Notes: generated by a model from the sequence alone, not told the origin. A DNA stretch of 64,000 bases from Zopfochytrium polystomum (GCA_025765615.1 JAIVFJ010000011.1:372001-436000); one strand, 5' to 3'. Positions 1-10,890 are shown, counted from the first letter of the stretch. Numbers and translations are program-made.

Positions 1-3000
1 GTTACTGCTGCCGTTGTTGTTGTTGTTTGTGGTGCCCACGCCAGCGGTTTTGGCCGCTATCGACAGCGACCGCCTGCGACTGCCGTGACCAGTGTCCATT
101 GCTTCCCGCCCCGCCTATTTGCCCTGGCACAAACGCCCCCATAGCTCCCACGCCCTTGCCAACCCCTGCCGCCGACGACGTACCGGCGTGCTTGCTCGTG
201 GCCCTCGGTGGAACCGCGGCGCCCATCCCAATCCCCCCTCCCGGGATCCCGGCGGCGGCAGCCGCCAGCTGCTGGGCAGAGCTGGACTTTCGCGACAGGT
301 TCCGCAGCGACGCCAGCGACGACCCATCTGAATCTGAAGACAGTACCGACCGCGTGCGGGCGCCGCCGCTGCCGCCACCACCAACCGCCGCAAACACACC
401 CGCTGTCACCGCCGGGCTCCCGCTCCCGGCCCCGAACCGGTTCCATGCAGTCTCCATTGCAACAGCTGAGCCGCCGCTACCGCCAACCTCGCTCCGCGGC
501 CCACCGTTGCGGGTGCCGATGGACCCGCCGCCCCCGTTGTGCACAGGTGTGAGGTGTATGGCACGAGCTGCTGGCCCCGTGCGTTCCGTGGTCGGGCCAA
601 CTCCGCCACCCCCGGCCAGAGACTGGCTCCCGAGTTTTCTCCCACCACCACCACCGGCATCGCCCCCTGGTTTGTGGGGTGTGTGGTGAAGGTGGTGATG
701 CGGGTGTTGGTGAAGAACGTGGGGGTGGTGGTGGAGCGATTGCGGACCGGCGACCCTGGTGTTTAGTTTCAACTTGACACGAGCAAGGCGACACAGGCGG
801 ACTGCAGCGCGAACCACGTTTAGTGTCTTGCGGAGGCGGCGGTGGCTGTTAAAATTTCGCATGAGATCCAGAACATTAGTTGTGGTTAAAAGCCCTGCGT
901 GAAGGAAGTCTCCAAGAGGGCCCTTTGTTGGGAATCGATAGTTTTAGACTCAATTATCTCCAATAAATGAAGTCACACACCTTTGTCCATGGATGCAGTA
1001 AAATCTCCCGAGCAGATATTCTTTTGGCAGGATCAAATCGGAGCATCGAATCGCAAAGGCTCTTGGCTTAAGATGGACGCAAGTGGAGGAGTGGGTGACG
1101 AATAGCTTGGCGACATTCATTGGAAGGTACCTCCAGGGGACACGTCCCTCCATATCTCGTTAGGGTACTCGATCTTCCCCGAAGAAACCATCCCGATCAA
1201 TGATCGCTCCACTTCTCGCTTGCATCCAGACAGACTGAGTTTGGGGAATAAACGAGTAGTGTCAAGTAGCAATTTTGTGAAGGTAGAGGAAATGGATGCT
1301 AAGAAAGAGTTTCAAACTAACATCAGGTACATAACGATACCGATAGACCATATGTCGCACTGAGCACTGTACGGTAGGTCGTGTATGATCTCCGGAGCTA
1401 TGCCATCAAGGTTCGGTCAAGTTTGAGTGGAAGACTCGGAAAAGCGCAGGAGCGGAGCATCACATACCCATGTACAAAGGCGTCCCAACCATATGCTCCA
1501 TCATCGAGCACTTGTCTACCCAGGTCGCGAGTCCAAAGTCCGACACTTTCACATTCAGGTGATCGTGAGGATTTTCCAGTGACAAGAGAATGTTTTCAGG
1601 CTACAACTCGATTTAAAAATAAAAAATAAAAAAAAGGACCTGTAAGCGAACTGTCCAGGCCAAAGACAATTGAGAGAGGAAGGAGGATTCAGGGTTACCT
1701 TTAAGTCACGGTGCACGATCCCGCGGTCGTGTAGATAGGCTGCAACATTTGGAAATAATATTTGAGGGTCGTAGACGACGCTGTCCATCAGGAAAGAATA
1801 GAAGTGAAAATTACCTACAGCCTCCGCAATCCGTCGAATGATGACTCTCGCATCTTCCTCAGATGTCCACTTTTTAACCCTAATATTTTCAACCAGCTCT
1901 CCGCCCTCACAACTTTGACCAAGCAAAAAAAAAAAAAAAAAAAAAAGGCACAGTGGTCAGTCAGTGGAATCAAACTCCGTAACAAGCTCAACTGCTCCAT
2001 GACCAAGAAGAACTTCCTTGGCGTCTCATACACTTCATAAAGTTGCACTATGTGAGGATGTTTGATGATCTTCATGATAGCAACCTCACGCTCCTGCTGT
2101 TCGTATGAGGCTCGCGATCCTTTTTTCTTTTTGAGGGACTTGCACGCGTATGATCGCGGGTTTGAGTGGTGTCGGTCGGTCAGCAGCATAACCGTTCCAA
2201 AAGAGCCTCTATTCGTCGAAAGCAGCATGGTTAGCACACAGGGATCGAAATTCTCAACTGAGTCAACATGAGGAATCTAGGCGGAGTGGCGCAACCTTCC
2301 CCCCCCCCACCTAAACCAGACACCCCACCAACGAACGGGAAAGAAAATGGGCACAAACGCCCGCAACTTACTGTCCCAGTTTCCTGCCAACATCGTATTT
2401 CTCCTGTAGCGCGACCGAGTCCTCCACACGGTGGTGCTCAATCTTTCCCGGTCCCAACCCCGCGGGCGGTGCGTCTCCCTGTCCATCGCGCTGTACCGGC
2501 CCAGCGACGACGGCCGTGGTGGCAACCGCCGTTTTCCGTGCATCGCTCGTCGTCGAAGCACGCGGTGCCGACGAGGAACCAGAGACCGAGCTGTGGGCGG
2601 CCGCGGCGGCCCTGAGGTGCGCCAGAGGCGGGTGCCGGTGTGGGTGGGCGGGAGGGTGCGGGTCCAGGATGGGACCCTTGGTTGGTGCCTTGTCGTGGTT
2701 GGTGCTCGGGGTGGTGTCTCTTCCGAAGGAGTCTTCGTGGTGCGGTTCTGGCCGAGCAAAGGACCCCTCCAGTGGTGGTTCAGGGATCGCTGGGGTCCCG
2801 GAGAGCGTTCCATCGGTGACGGGTGGTGAGGGAGCTGATGGAGGGATTGGAGATGCTGACTGTGATAGTGACGAGAGGCTGTTGCGATCGGTTTCGAGAC
2901 TGCCGCACAGACCTTCAGGTGCAGGGACCGTTTCTCCGTCTGCAGTTAAGATCCTCTCCACACTCTGGCCCAAATGCGGCGGAGGAGGGAATCGGTAGTT

Positions 3001-3162
3001 CGTCCCATCGTTCATCACAGTTGGAGCTAACGATTTGCTCGACGCGGCAGAAGTACCAGAAGATGAAGAGCTGAAGGTAGCTGGGCGGTGAGCGGGATGG
3101 TGTGGCGGCGGCGCCCCGATTGGCGGTGTGGGCACAACCCTGCTGCTGCTGGTCGACGGCAT
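1..3162 (-). CDS. CAMK-type serine/threonine protein kinase, 3' end cut by window edge
   Basis: Predicted Ser/Thr kinase. The first exon (3162 to 2372) is a Ser/Pro/Ala-rich leader ending in KLGQ; it splices to GSFGTV (exon from 2208), completing the glycine-rich loop. Later exons supply YACKSL (ATP lysine), EGGEL, HRDLK (catalytic loop), PENILL, DFG (near 1520), APE and the C-lobe ending ILLHPWTK near 985. All junctions I checked are GT-AG and phase-compatible. After the kinase domain an exon from about 870 runs leftward as a Gly/Ala/His-rich tail that is still open at base 1, so the C-terminus is missing. HPW at the end of the C-lobe and the overall motif set fit the CAMK group; the substrate cannot be inferred. 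The start is the ATG at 3162; a later in-frame ATG inside the leader is possible. A 23-A/T run lies in the intron near 1925. Confidence 0.88.
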
Positions 3163-3596
3163 AGTGCAACAGACAATGGTGACGTGGCGGCGTCTACACA
3201 AGTTACTGGAAAAAGGAAGTGGTCTATACAGGATGATGAATTTATTCCGTACGTTGAAGGTTGGAAATGACGAGAAAACAACACAGACTGATCGCAATCA
3301 TGCTACGGGAGGGCTGGGACAGAGGCACTTTTATGGGGAGGAGGGGTAGGAGGAGAGGAAGGAATTGGAGGGTCGGGAAGAGAAAGAGAAACAGAGGGTG
3401 GATCATCGGCAACAGTGGAAAAGGATGGGGCACGAATAGGGTGGGGATCCCGGGATCCTGGTGTTCATCTTCGGCAACAACACTGATCCTATGTAGTCAG
3501 CGACAGTTACAAGAGAAATGTGCGAAAGGTGGAGTAGGTGCGACGGTAGCGTCTTCAAACAACGAGTGGAGGAGAAAAGCCAGCGAGTAGACCAAC

Positions 3597-4019
3597 TTAA
3601 TCCATGGAGGCCCACACTCCAAAATTGACAGGGAAGCCGTGGGAATCAACCTGAGTGGAGGGTCGAGAAGACGGGATAGACGAGGGTGGTAACCAAATGG
3701 AACCACGCGGCGAGCTCGGCGAAGATGGGCTGTTCGACGAAGAAAACAGGTAGTCGCTCTGCGCTGAAGTGCTCAAGAAGGAGGCTGTGGATGACCTTCG
3801 GTTCGAGGTGTTGATTGGAACAAACTTCGGAGGCAGGGGACCGAAGCCGTCTACCTCGTTGGCATTGATGTCGTTGATAGAATTGAAAAACGACGCAGAC
3901 GGGCCGCAGTCGGCAGTAGCGCTGACCGAGCTTCCTGGGAAAGGAGTTTGCTTTTTTGCTGTGTTCGCTGAAGAGCTGCCGCTGCTGCTAGTGTGTGTGG
4001 TGGAGTATGCGCTTCCCAT
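3597..4019 (-). CDS. small Ser-rich hypothetical protein, possibly myristoylated
   Basis: About 140 residues beginning MGSAYS. Gly2 and Ser6 fit an N-myristoylation signal (inference). The rest is Ser/Pro-rich with no domain I recognise. The frame is open upstream to 4241, but MGSAYS is preferred because the upstream extension is low complexity. It lies upstream of the kinase on the same strand, about 435 bases from its start, and has its own stop (TAA at 3597-3599), so it is treated as separate. It could be a conserved small protein or a spurious open frame in Ser-coding-biased DNA. Confidence 0.4.
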   Translation of the reverse strand: MGSAYSTTHTSSSGSSSANTAKKQTPFPGSSVSATADCGPSASFFNSINDINANEVDGFGPLPPKFVPINTSNRRSSTASFLSTSAQSDYLFSSSNSPSSPSSPRGSIWLPPSSIPSSRPSTQVDSHGFPVNFGVWASMD

Positions 4020-4458
4020 TGAAGAGAGGAGAAGAGATGGATTCGGACGTGGGGGTAAGTTGTGTGGATTTACTTTCGTGTGATGGTATCTCTTCGACGG
4101 TAATGGACTGAGTTTGACGGCCAAAGAGTCGCAGCGGGTGAAGCGGCTTGCAGTGGCTGGCGGCGGGTGCTTGGACTGCGGCCGGGCGGCGGCGACGGAG
4201 GCGGATGCGGGAGGAGGGGGCAGAAGGTCACGTTGCCGCACTCAGAAACAGGATACTGGGGGCAAGGGTGGAGTATTTAAATAAATACATTACAAACCCA
4301 GTCGTTGTCGGTTGGTTTGGGGAGGGGGGTCCAAACCAGAAGTCAAACCACTGCCTATCGAAAAGCGAGATGGAGACAGAGAAACGGACGGAGAGAGAGA
4401 AAGAGACAGACAGAGAGAAAGAGGGATCACTAGACCGACCACGTGATGTTGTTTTTGT

Positions 4459-4470
4459 TCCCTCTCTCTC

Positions 4471-4519
<49 letters not shown>

Positions 4520-4560
4520 GTCTCCCTCTCTCTCAGGCTTTCTATCTCTGCCTCTCTCTC
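4459..4560. repeat. (CT)n microsatellite
   Basis: Nearly uninterrupted CT dinucleotides, preceded at 4377-4430 by a GA-rich stretch. A poly-A run lies at about 4658-4687. The 4020-5100 interval otherwise holds no gene I can support. Confidence 0.9.
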
Positions 4561-5100
4561 CCTTCTGGTTTTGTGTCAAACAATGTGGCGCCTCTCCACG
4601 ATCCGCCCGCTTGGACAAATCAAACGAGCCCCGCTGTGCCACCGACTTGGTTTCCGAAAAAAAAAAAAAAAAAAAAACAAAAAAAAATCGATGACACTTC
4701 GTTACTCACTGAGCGACTGGAGAGAAGGGAGCAGGAGGAACCTCCCATCAAGGACGCGAGAATGCTGCCAAACACAGTTTCGAAAGTGCATCCATCAGTA
4801 TTGAAGGGCTCCTAAATTAGGCAGCTCCTGGACTTTGGCAAATCAAGGCAAAAGGTTCACCAAAGCAGCTGGCATGCCTCTTGCTGGGCAAAGCTGGTGT
4901 GACAGACCTGCAGGTCACTCAGGAAACCTCTTAATCTTGACCCTACATAACCTTTGACTTGGGAAAACCATAAGCCAGGGTCTGCCATAAACTGGGATGA
5001 GCTTTGAGCCTATGTGAATAATTTCCATCAGCCGGCCATATGCTGACACTAGGGTTCAGGCAAAACACAATACATTCAGAAACAATGTGTTGATGATTTT

Positions 5101-5576
5101 TTGTCCTTGAATGTTCACATTGCCAAATGGCACAACAATGGTACTTTCACGTTCAGCAAGAGATTGGTTGAAGTCAAGCTTCTCAACGTCCAGATCGATG
5201 AGGCCAATAGAGGAGAGTTTGCAGAAGCCATTGCAATGCACTCTGCCACCTGCTTCGTTACCTCTGAGGCACCTGGGACTACGAACTATTCTACAGGCAA
5301 AGCCACAATCTGCTATGGCTCTTCACAAATGACACCCTTGAATCAGCCGCATATGCTGACGCATCCTATAGGGGGCGAACCTGGAGTCTGCTATGTCTTT
5401 TTCCTCATGGGTGGCGCTGTCTCTTGGGTCTCACGCAAACAACATTGCATATCGCTATCCTCCACAGAAGCAGAATACTACTCACTTTCTGAAGCCTTCC
5501 AAGAAGCACAATGGCTCCTAGCTGTATTATCAGAGTTGCAACTCCCCGCACAGTGGCCACTACCAATCCTCAAGGA
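5101..5576 (+). pseudogene. Ty1/copia pol relic (RNase H end)
   Basis: The translated segment carries the copia RNase H signature: YVFFL-GGAVSW, then SLSSTEAEYYSLSEA and EAQWL. The motif YADASYRGR that should precede it sits in a neighbouring frame, so the fragment is frameshifted. No reverse transcriptase, integrase or gag of this family is adjacent; sequence from about 4830 may be older debris of the same element. The fragment ends exactly where a Ty3 LTR begins (5577), so the LTR inserted into or recombined at this relic. Confidence 0.75.
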
Positions 5577-5884
5577 TGTTATGAATCACCCTCTGGAAAC
5601 CTCTGGAACCTTCTAGAACATTCCTTCATGGAACCTTGTGGAACCTTCTGGAACCTTCTTTGCTTTCCTGACTTGTCTTGTTGTCATTGGTATCATTGGT
5701 ATCATTGTATTACTAATTGCTCTTTCTGGAACTTTCTTTGAGTCTTGACAAGGAAGACTCTCAAAAGGTATAAAAGGGGGATGGGGGACCTGTCCCATCC
5801 CTCAAGTGAATTATTGTTTCCAATACAATCATCACTCCTCTCAGTTCCTTGTCTGCCTTGTCCTGTCCTGCCCTGTTCCTGACA
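5577..5884 (+). mobile_element. Ty3/gypsy LTR (308 bp form)
   Basis: Starts TGTTATGAATCACC and ends CCTGACA, matching the LTRs at 10245, 22272, 25097 and 31910. It contains alternating GAA/TTC pentamers at 5596-5658, TATAAAA at 5769-5775 and AAGTGAATTAT at 5804-5814. There is no target duplication, because its right end is joined directly to an inverted gag fragment. Confidence 0.93.
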
Positions 5885-6273
5885 TTGGTGAAGTTGTTGT
5901 TGAAGTTGGTGCTGCTGGTGAAGGACTTGTTCTTGAAGTTGGTGTGTCTGTCTTGAAAGGGCTTGTAATTGGTCCATCAAGGCTTGGAAGGCAGTTGCAT
6001 CAGGGAAGGTGTTCTTTGGGTCAGACATGATGGCAGAGAGTAGTAGGAGAGGGTGAAGAGAATTATGATGTCAGGAACATGGCAGGACAAGGCAAGGCAA
6101 GGCAGAGAAGGAACTGAGAGGAGTGATGATTGTATTGGAAACAATAATTCACTTGAGGGATGGGACAGGCCCCCCATCCCCCTTTTATACCTTTTGAGAG
6201 TCTTCCTTGTCAAGACTCAAAGAAAGTTCCAGAAAGAGCAATTAGTAATACAATGATACCAATGACAACAATG
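5885..6273 (-). mobile_element. inverted gag 5' end plus truncated LTR of the same Ty3 family
   Basis: On the minus strand 6026-5885 encodes the gag N-terminus (MSDPKNTFPDA, then a Gln/His-rich coiled segment) matching gag at 24133-25056. Upstream, at 6273-6069, lies a minus-strand LTR cut off inside U3. Together with the plus-strand LTR at 5577 this gives a head-to-head arrangement: LTR(+), gag fragment(-), partial LTR(-). One base of the primer-binding site differs from the copy near 25090. Confidence 0.85.
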
Positions 6274-6577
6274 TGAGGACAACAGGCTGTCAAGCCTGTG
6301 ACCTCAAATAAAAGAGTGTATACCCACTTTTTCACTGATAATTGTGAGGATTATATACCTGTCTCGAAGTGCGTTATACACGCATTCAGCTTGGACTCTG
6401 TTGTATATATTATTGTTTTATTATTGGTTGTCCACATAAGCCGCCGACTGACACTTGTTGTCATGCCTACATCACCTGTCACTATTATTATTTGTGCTCT
6501 TATTATTATTATTATTATTATTCTGTACAACGGCTGCAGACCGAGTGACTCAGTGTTTGCTCAACTGCTGGCATAGG

Positions 6578-6645
6578 GCTTCCTTGCTCAGTGGTTAGAG
6601 CGCTCCCTTCGATTGCGAAGGTACCAAGTTTGAGACATGCTGACT
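6578..6645 (+). other. tRNA-like sequence, possible SINE head
   Basis: The segment has an A-box-like D arm (GCTC, loop, GAGC) and a strong anticodon-arm-like hairpin (CCTTC/GAAGG with a 6-nt loop). A decayed B box (GTTTGAGAC) follows. The anticodon loop is one base short and the acceptor stem does not close, so it is not a functional tRNA. A tRNA-derived SINE or tRNA pseudogene would explain it. Confidence 0.35.
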
Positions 6646-7301
6646 GTTGGGCTGCAAAGTCCACCATGTCCAGCTAATAACCCCTCACTTTTGGAATGAC
6701 TAAGGACTGAGCCACTTCTGTGGGAGAAGTTCAAAGTCCAGATGCCCAGCTATCATGATGTAATGCCTCATATGAGTGGTATGAGAAGACAGGGCTTTCC
6801 TTTCTCTTTCTGTTGATGATTTTTACTTATTTTTTCAATTAGTATTTTCCTTTGTTTTGGCTCTTTTGCTTGTTTTATCTTTTATTTAATTGTTCGTTTA
6901 CTGTCTCTCTTTGTGTGTCTTCCTTTCTTTCTGTGGCTGTGGTGACTGTCTTCCTGTCTGCACCAATCATTTCTTGCCAGTTCCTCCACCCCCCCTCCAC
7001 TCTGCTCTGGTGTCTGTCTCCAAGAAATGGCTCCATGATTCTCTGAGCTGTCTCTCTTTGTTGATGGCTCAGCCCCATTTGGTGAATCATCCTCCCATTC
7101 TGTTCTTTACTGTTTTATTTATTGTTTTGTTGTTTTGTATGTGTTTTCCCTCCTTTTTCCTCTCCTCCCTGTGATTCCAACCCTCTCCTATTTAAACTGC
7201 TGCCCCCCCTTCTTGTTGACTGTGAGAACTGCACCTGAAGTCCCTTGCCTGCCCTCTTCTTCCTGACTGTGTGTATGAGCTGGGGGTGGCAGTCCCCTGG
7301 T

Positions 7302-7362
7302 GTGTGACAGGAGGTTGAAGTCCTCTTGGCCATCATGGCAGTGTGCTGGGTTCAATCCCCAG
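7302..7362 (+). other. second tRNA-like segment with intact T arm
   Basis: CTGGG/CCCAG with loop TTCAATC (7346-7362) is a textbook T arm and B box. Upstream is a GGAGG/CCTCT hairpin with a 7-nt loop (TTGAAGT), then a GCCA/TGGC mini-hairpin resembling a class II variable arm. No matching acceptor stem was found. It lies just upstream of the truncated Ty3 element and may be a SINE fragment. Confidence 0.3.
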
Positions 7363-7424
7363 TGCACCTCACCATTCTGCATGCTGCTTAGGTTGGACTG
7401 GGTAGGAGCCACTTGGTGATGGAA

Positions 7425-10244
7425 GGATACCAAAAGAATATCTCTGCTGATGTGCTTTCCAAGACCAAGGCAGACCTGCTACCAGCTCAGAGGCCTTATG
7501 ACTGTGAAATCCCACTCAAGGATGAAAATTGCAGCCCACCTTTCAAGCCACTGTACCACCTCTCTCCACCAGAAGCCAAGGCCCTCCAAGAATACATTGA
7601 AGAAATGCTGAACAAGGGATTCATCCAACCTTCCAAGTCACCAGCTGGAGCTCCCATCTTTTTTGTCAAGAAGAAGGATGGGGGACTGAGACCCTGTGTG
7701 GACTACAGAGATCTCAATGAGATGACAGTCAAGAACCGCTATCCACTGCCTCTCATCTCTGAATTACTGGACAAACTGAGCCATGCAAGGATATTTTCCA
7801 AGATTGACCTCAGAGGTGCCTACAATTTGGTCAGAATTAAGCCCCAGGATCAATGGAAGACTGCCTTCAGATGCAAATACGGTCACTTTGAGTACTTGGT
7901 CATGCCCTTTGGACTTACCAATGCTCCAGCTATTTTCCAAGGCATGATGAATGACATCTTCAGGGATATTCTGGACCTTTTTGTCATTGTCTACCTGGAT
8001 GATATCCTGGTATTTTCATCTGACACTGCAAGCCATATGGGACATGTCAAGACTGTCTTGGAGAGACTCAGACAGCATCACCTCTATGCAAAGCTGGAGA
8101 AGTGTGAATTCCACAAGACCTCCATTGAGTTTTTGGGGTTCATTGTGTCTGACAAAGGGATCTCCATGGCACCAGACAAGATCCAAACTATTCTTGAATG
8201 GAAGGCTCCAAATTCCATCAAGGATGTTCAAAGCTTCCTTGGATTTTGCAACTTCTACAGAACCTTCATTGCCAACTATTCTGCCATAGCCAAGCCTCTC
8301 ACTGATCTCACCAAGAAGACCACCAAGTTTGAATGGACCCCAGCAGCAGAGCAAGCCTGGCTAGCTCTTAAGACAGCAACCACAAGTGCACCACTCCTTA
8401 AGCATGTGGATCCCTTGCTTCCCTTCACCTTGGAAACTGATGCCTCAGACTATGCCCTTGGCGCTGTTCTGTCCCAGCCAAGCTCTCAGGACCCCTCTGC
8501 TCCTCTGCATCCAGTGGCATATTACTCCAGGAAGCTGAACAGTGCTGAGTGTAACTACACAGTCCATGACAAGGAGTTGCTTGCAATTGTGGAAGCATTC
8601 AAATTCTGGAGACACTACTTGGCTGGTTCTAAAGGCATCTCTGTCTATTCTGATCACAAGAACCTCACCTTCTTCAGGGCAAGGAGGTTGCTCAAGCAGA
8701 GGCATGCCAGGTGGGCTGAACTGCTCTCTGAGTATGACTTTAAGCTGTGCTATTCTCCTGGCCACCTGAACACTGTGGCTGATGCCCTGTCAAGAAGAAC
8801 AGACCTTGCACCTGAAGGGGGAGATGGTTTCACCCCACCATCCAAGACACACCTTTCATTGCTTCCTGACAGTGTGTGGGCCCATGCTATTTCCAAGGAC
8901 CCCAAGCCTCACAAGATTCAAATCAGCCAAGAAGAGGAAAAACTTGAGATACTCAAGACAAGGCATGATGCAGCAACAGCTGGACACCCAGGAGAGCACA
9001 AGACATATGAGCTTGTTTCCAGAGACTTCTACTGGCCAGGCATGAGGAAGTACATCAAGAACTATGTCAGCAGCTGTGAAACCTGTCAAAGAAACAAATC
9101 CAGCAGACACAAGCCCTATGGACTTCTGGAGCCCCTCCCAATTGCCATCAGCCCTTGGTCATCAATATCCATGGACTTCATTGTGAAACTGCCCCCATCC
9201 CATGGATTTGACTCTATCCTTGTTGTCATCTGCAGAAGGACATAGTTGGCCCATTTTATCCCCTGCACTGAGAATATAGATGCACAAGGAACAGCAGACC
9301 TGTTTTTGCAGCACATATTCAGGCTCCATGGGCTGCCTCAGTCAATCATCAGTGACAGAGGACCTCAGTTCAGATCTCAATTTTGGAAAGCACTCACAGC
9401 AGCCCTTGGAATCAAGTCTCAACTGTCAACTGCTTATCACCCTCAGACTGATGGACGAACAGAAAGAACAAACCAGACTCTGGAGCAGTATTTGAGGTGC
9501 TATGTCAGCTATCAACAGGATGATTGGCCCACCCTCCTTCTGCTGGCAGAATTTGCTCTCAACAATTCTCTCCACTCAAGCACCCAGCTATCTCCTTTCT
9601 TTGCAACCTATGGCTTCAATCCAAGAGGAGATCTTCTGGGACAAGAGACCCTATCCAATGTCCAAGCTCCTGCTGTGGCTTCACAATTGCATAAGCTCAA
9701 GATCATCAGCACCTTCCTGGACTCCACCCTGAAGCAAGCCCAAGAAGATGCCTCAAGATTCGCCAACACTCACAGAATGGACCATGACCTTGCTGTGGGT
9801 CAGCAAGTTTGGCTTCTGAGGAAGAACTTGCAGACCAAAAGACCAAGTCCCAAGCTAGACAACCTCAAGTTGGGACCTTTCAAGATCTTGGAGCAAATCA
9901 ATCCAGTCACCTTCAAGCTGGATCTCCCTGCATCCATGAAGATCCACCCAGTTTTCCATGTCAGCCTTTTGGAGAAGTTTGTGGCCAATTCCATTCCAGG
10001 CAGAGTTGTTCCTCCTCCTCCTCCAGTTGAGGGAGAAGGTGAAGAGGAATTTGAGGTTGAACAAATCTTGGATGCCAAGTGGTTTGGAAGGACACTCAAG
10101 TTCCTTGTTAAGTGGAAAGGTTTCTCAGATGCTGACAACACCTGGGAACCTGAGTCAAACCTCACTCACTGCCAAGACCTTCTGCTCAAGTTCAAGACCA
10201 GGTACCCCACCAAGTTGCAGAAGAGGCCTAAAAGGGGGAGATGA
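7425..10244 (+). pseudogene. Ty3/gypsy pol (RT, RNase H, integrase, chromodomain) with one nonsense codon
   Basis: Order of domains: reverse transcriptase with YLDD (near 8000), RNase H beginning ETDASDYALG (near 8440), the HHCC zinc region of integrase (HPGEHKTY ... CETCQ, 8985-9085), integrase core with MDF, SDRG and NQTLEQ, then a C-terminal chromodomain (VEQILDAKW ... WEPESN, 10050-10165). The frame is open from 7392 to 10244 except for TAG at 9243-9245, where related integrases usually have Lys before AHF; AAG to TAG would be one substitution. Sequence is otherwise undecayed, suggesting recent insertion. The stop TGA (10242-10244) abuts the LTR. Lacking gag and protease, it cannot move alone. 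Confidence 0.93.
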
Positions 10245-10552
10245 TGCTATGAATCACCCTCTGGAACCTTCTGGAACCTTCTAGAACATTCCTTCATGGA
10301 ACCTTGTGGAACCTTCTGGAACCTTCTTTGCTTTCCTGACTTGTCTTGTTGTCATTGGTATCATTGGTATCATTGTATTACTAATTGCTCTTTCTGGAAC
10401 TTTCTTTGAGTCTTGACAAGGAAGACTCTCAAAAGGTATAAAAGGGGGATGGGGGACCTGTCCCATCCCTCAAGTGAATTATTGTTTCCAATACAATCAT
10501 CACTCCTCTCGGTTCCTTGTCTGCCTTGTCCTGTCCTGCCCTGTTCCTGACA
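10245..10552 (+). repeat. 3' LTR of the truncated Ty3 element
   Basis: It is 308 bp, TGCTATG to CCTGACA, with the second-position T to C change unique to this copy. It shares the heat-shock-like array, TATA box and AAGTGAATTAT with the other LTRs. Confidence 0.93.
10264..10291 (+). promoter_or_regulatory. heat-shock element array in LTR U3
   Basis: GAA, TTC, GAA, TTC, GAA, TTC occur in perfect alternation, each separated by two bases, which is the canonical HSF-binding pattern. A second cluster follows at about 10300-10330. Equivalent arrays occur in every LTR copy, about 110-170 bp upstream of TATAAAA. HSF binding is an inference from the pattern. Confidence 0.75.
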
Positions 10553-10646
10553 TGAATGAAGCATATTTCCATCAGAGCGAAGAATAAAGTTGTTTGTCTC
10601 CTTCTTCAATATCCACCCTCTGATCACCTTGAGGTGGGTGTGTGCC

Positions 10647-10890
10647 AGCTCCCATTCTTGGAAAGTGGGAGCTCCCACCACCATTGTTCCTTGTCACTTG
10701 TTTCAATCCCCAACACCTTTGGCAAAAACTCTTTTCCCCAGCTCCCATTCTTGAAAAACGGGAGCTCCCACCACCATTTTTCTTGCCTCTGGTTTCAATC
10801 CCCACTCCCTCCAGAAACTGTCCGGTCCCAGAGCTACCATTTTGCTAAAAATGATAGCTTCAGATCCGTTTCTGATGCAAAATGGTAGCT
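10647..10890. repeat. tandem hairpin repeats downstream of the LTR
   Basis: Two copies of a roughly 93-bp unit start at 10647 and 10740, each beginning with a hairpin (AGCTCCC ... GGGAGCT). A third, unrelated hairpin has perfect 14-bp arms at 10832-10845 and 10877-10890 (AGCTACCATTTTGC). No coding potential is evident in 10553-11365. Poly-T runs at 11071-11086 and 11162-11181 precede ATG22. Confidence 0.7.

Larger units (their letters stand above)
6274..7391. other. non-coding repeat-derived interval
   Basis: There is no convincing gene. It holds an ATT trinucleotide run near 6500-6522, a tRNA-like segment near 6578-6645, a T-rich stretch near 6800-6900, and a tRNA T-arm-like hairpin at 7346-7362. 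Confidence 0.5.
7425..10552 (+). mobile_element. 5'-truncated Ty3/gypsy chromovirus with 3' LTR
   Basis: The pol sequence starts abruptly near 7425, at the segment that normally links protease to reverse transcriptase; gag, protease and the 5' LTR are missing. It runs through RT, RNase H, integrase and chromodomain to a polypurine tract (10230-10241) and the 3' LTR at 10245-10552. Confidence 0.9.

Noticed and set aside
2431..2998. Plus-strand Arg/Gly-rich frames opposite the kinase leader
   Set aside because: The kinase reads on the minus strand across consistent splice sites, and these frames have no motifs.
5613..5798. A 61-residue frame (starting MGQVPHPP) present in every LTR copy on the strand opposite to the element
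   Set aside because: It is conserved only because the LTRs are near-identical repeats. It overlaps the TATA box and heat-shock array and has no gene-like context.
7302..7362. Calling a functional tRNA gene
   Set aside because: No acceptor stem pairs with the T-arm side and the D arm is not recognisable.
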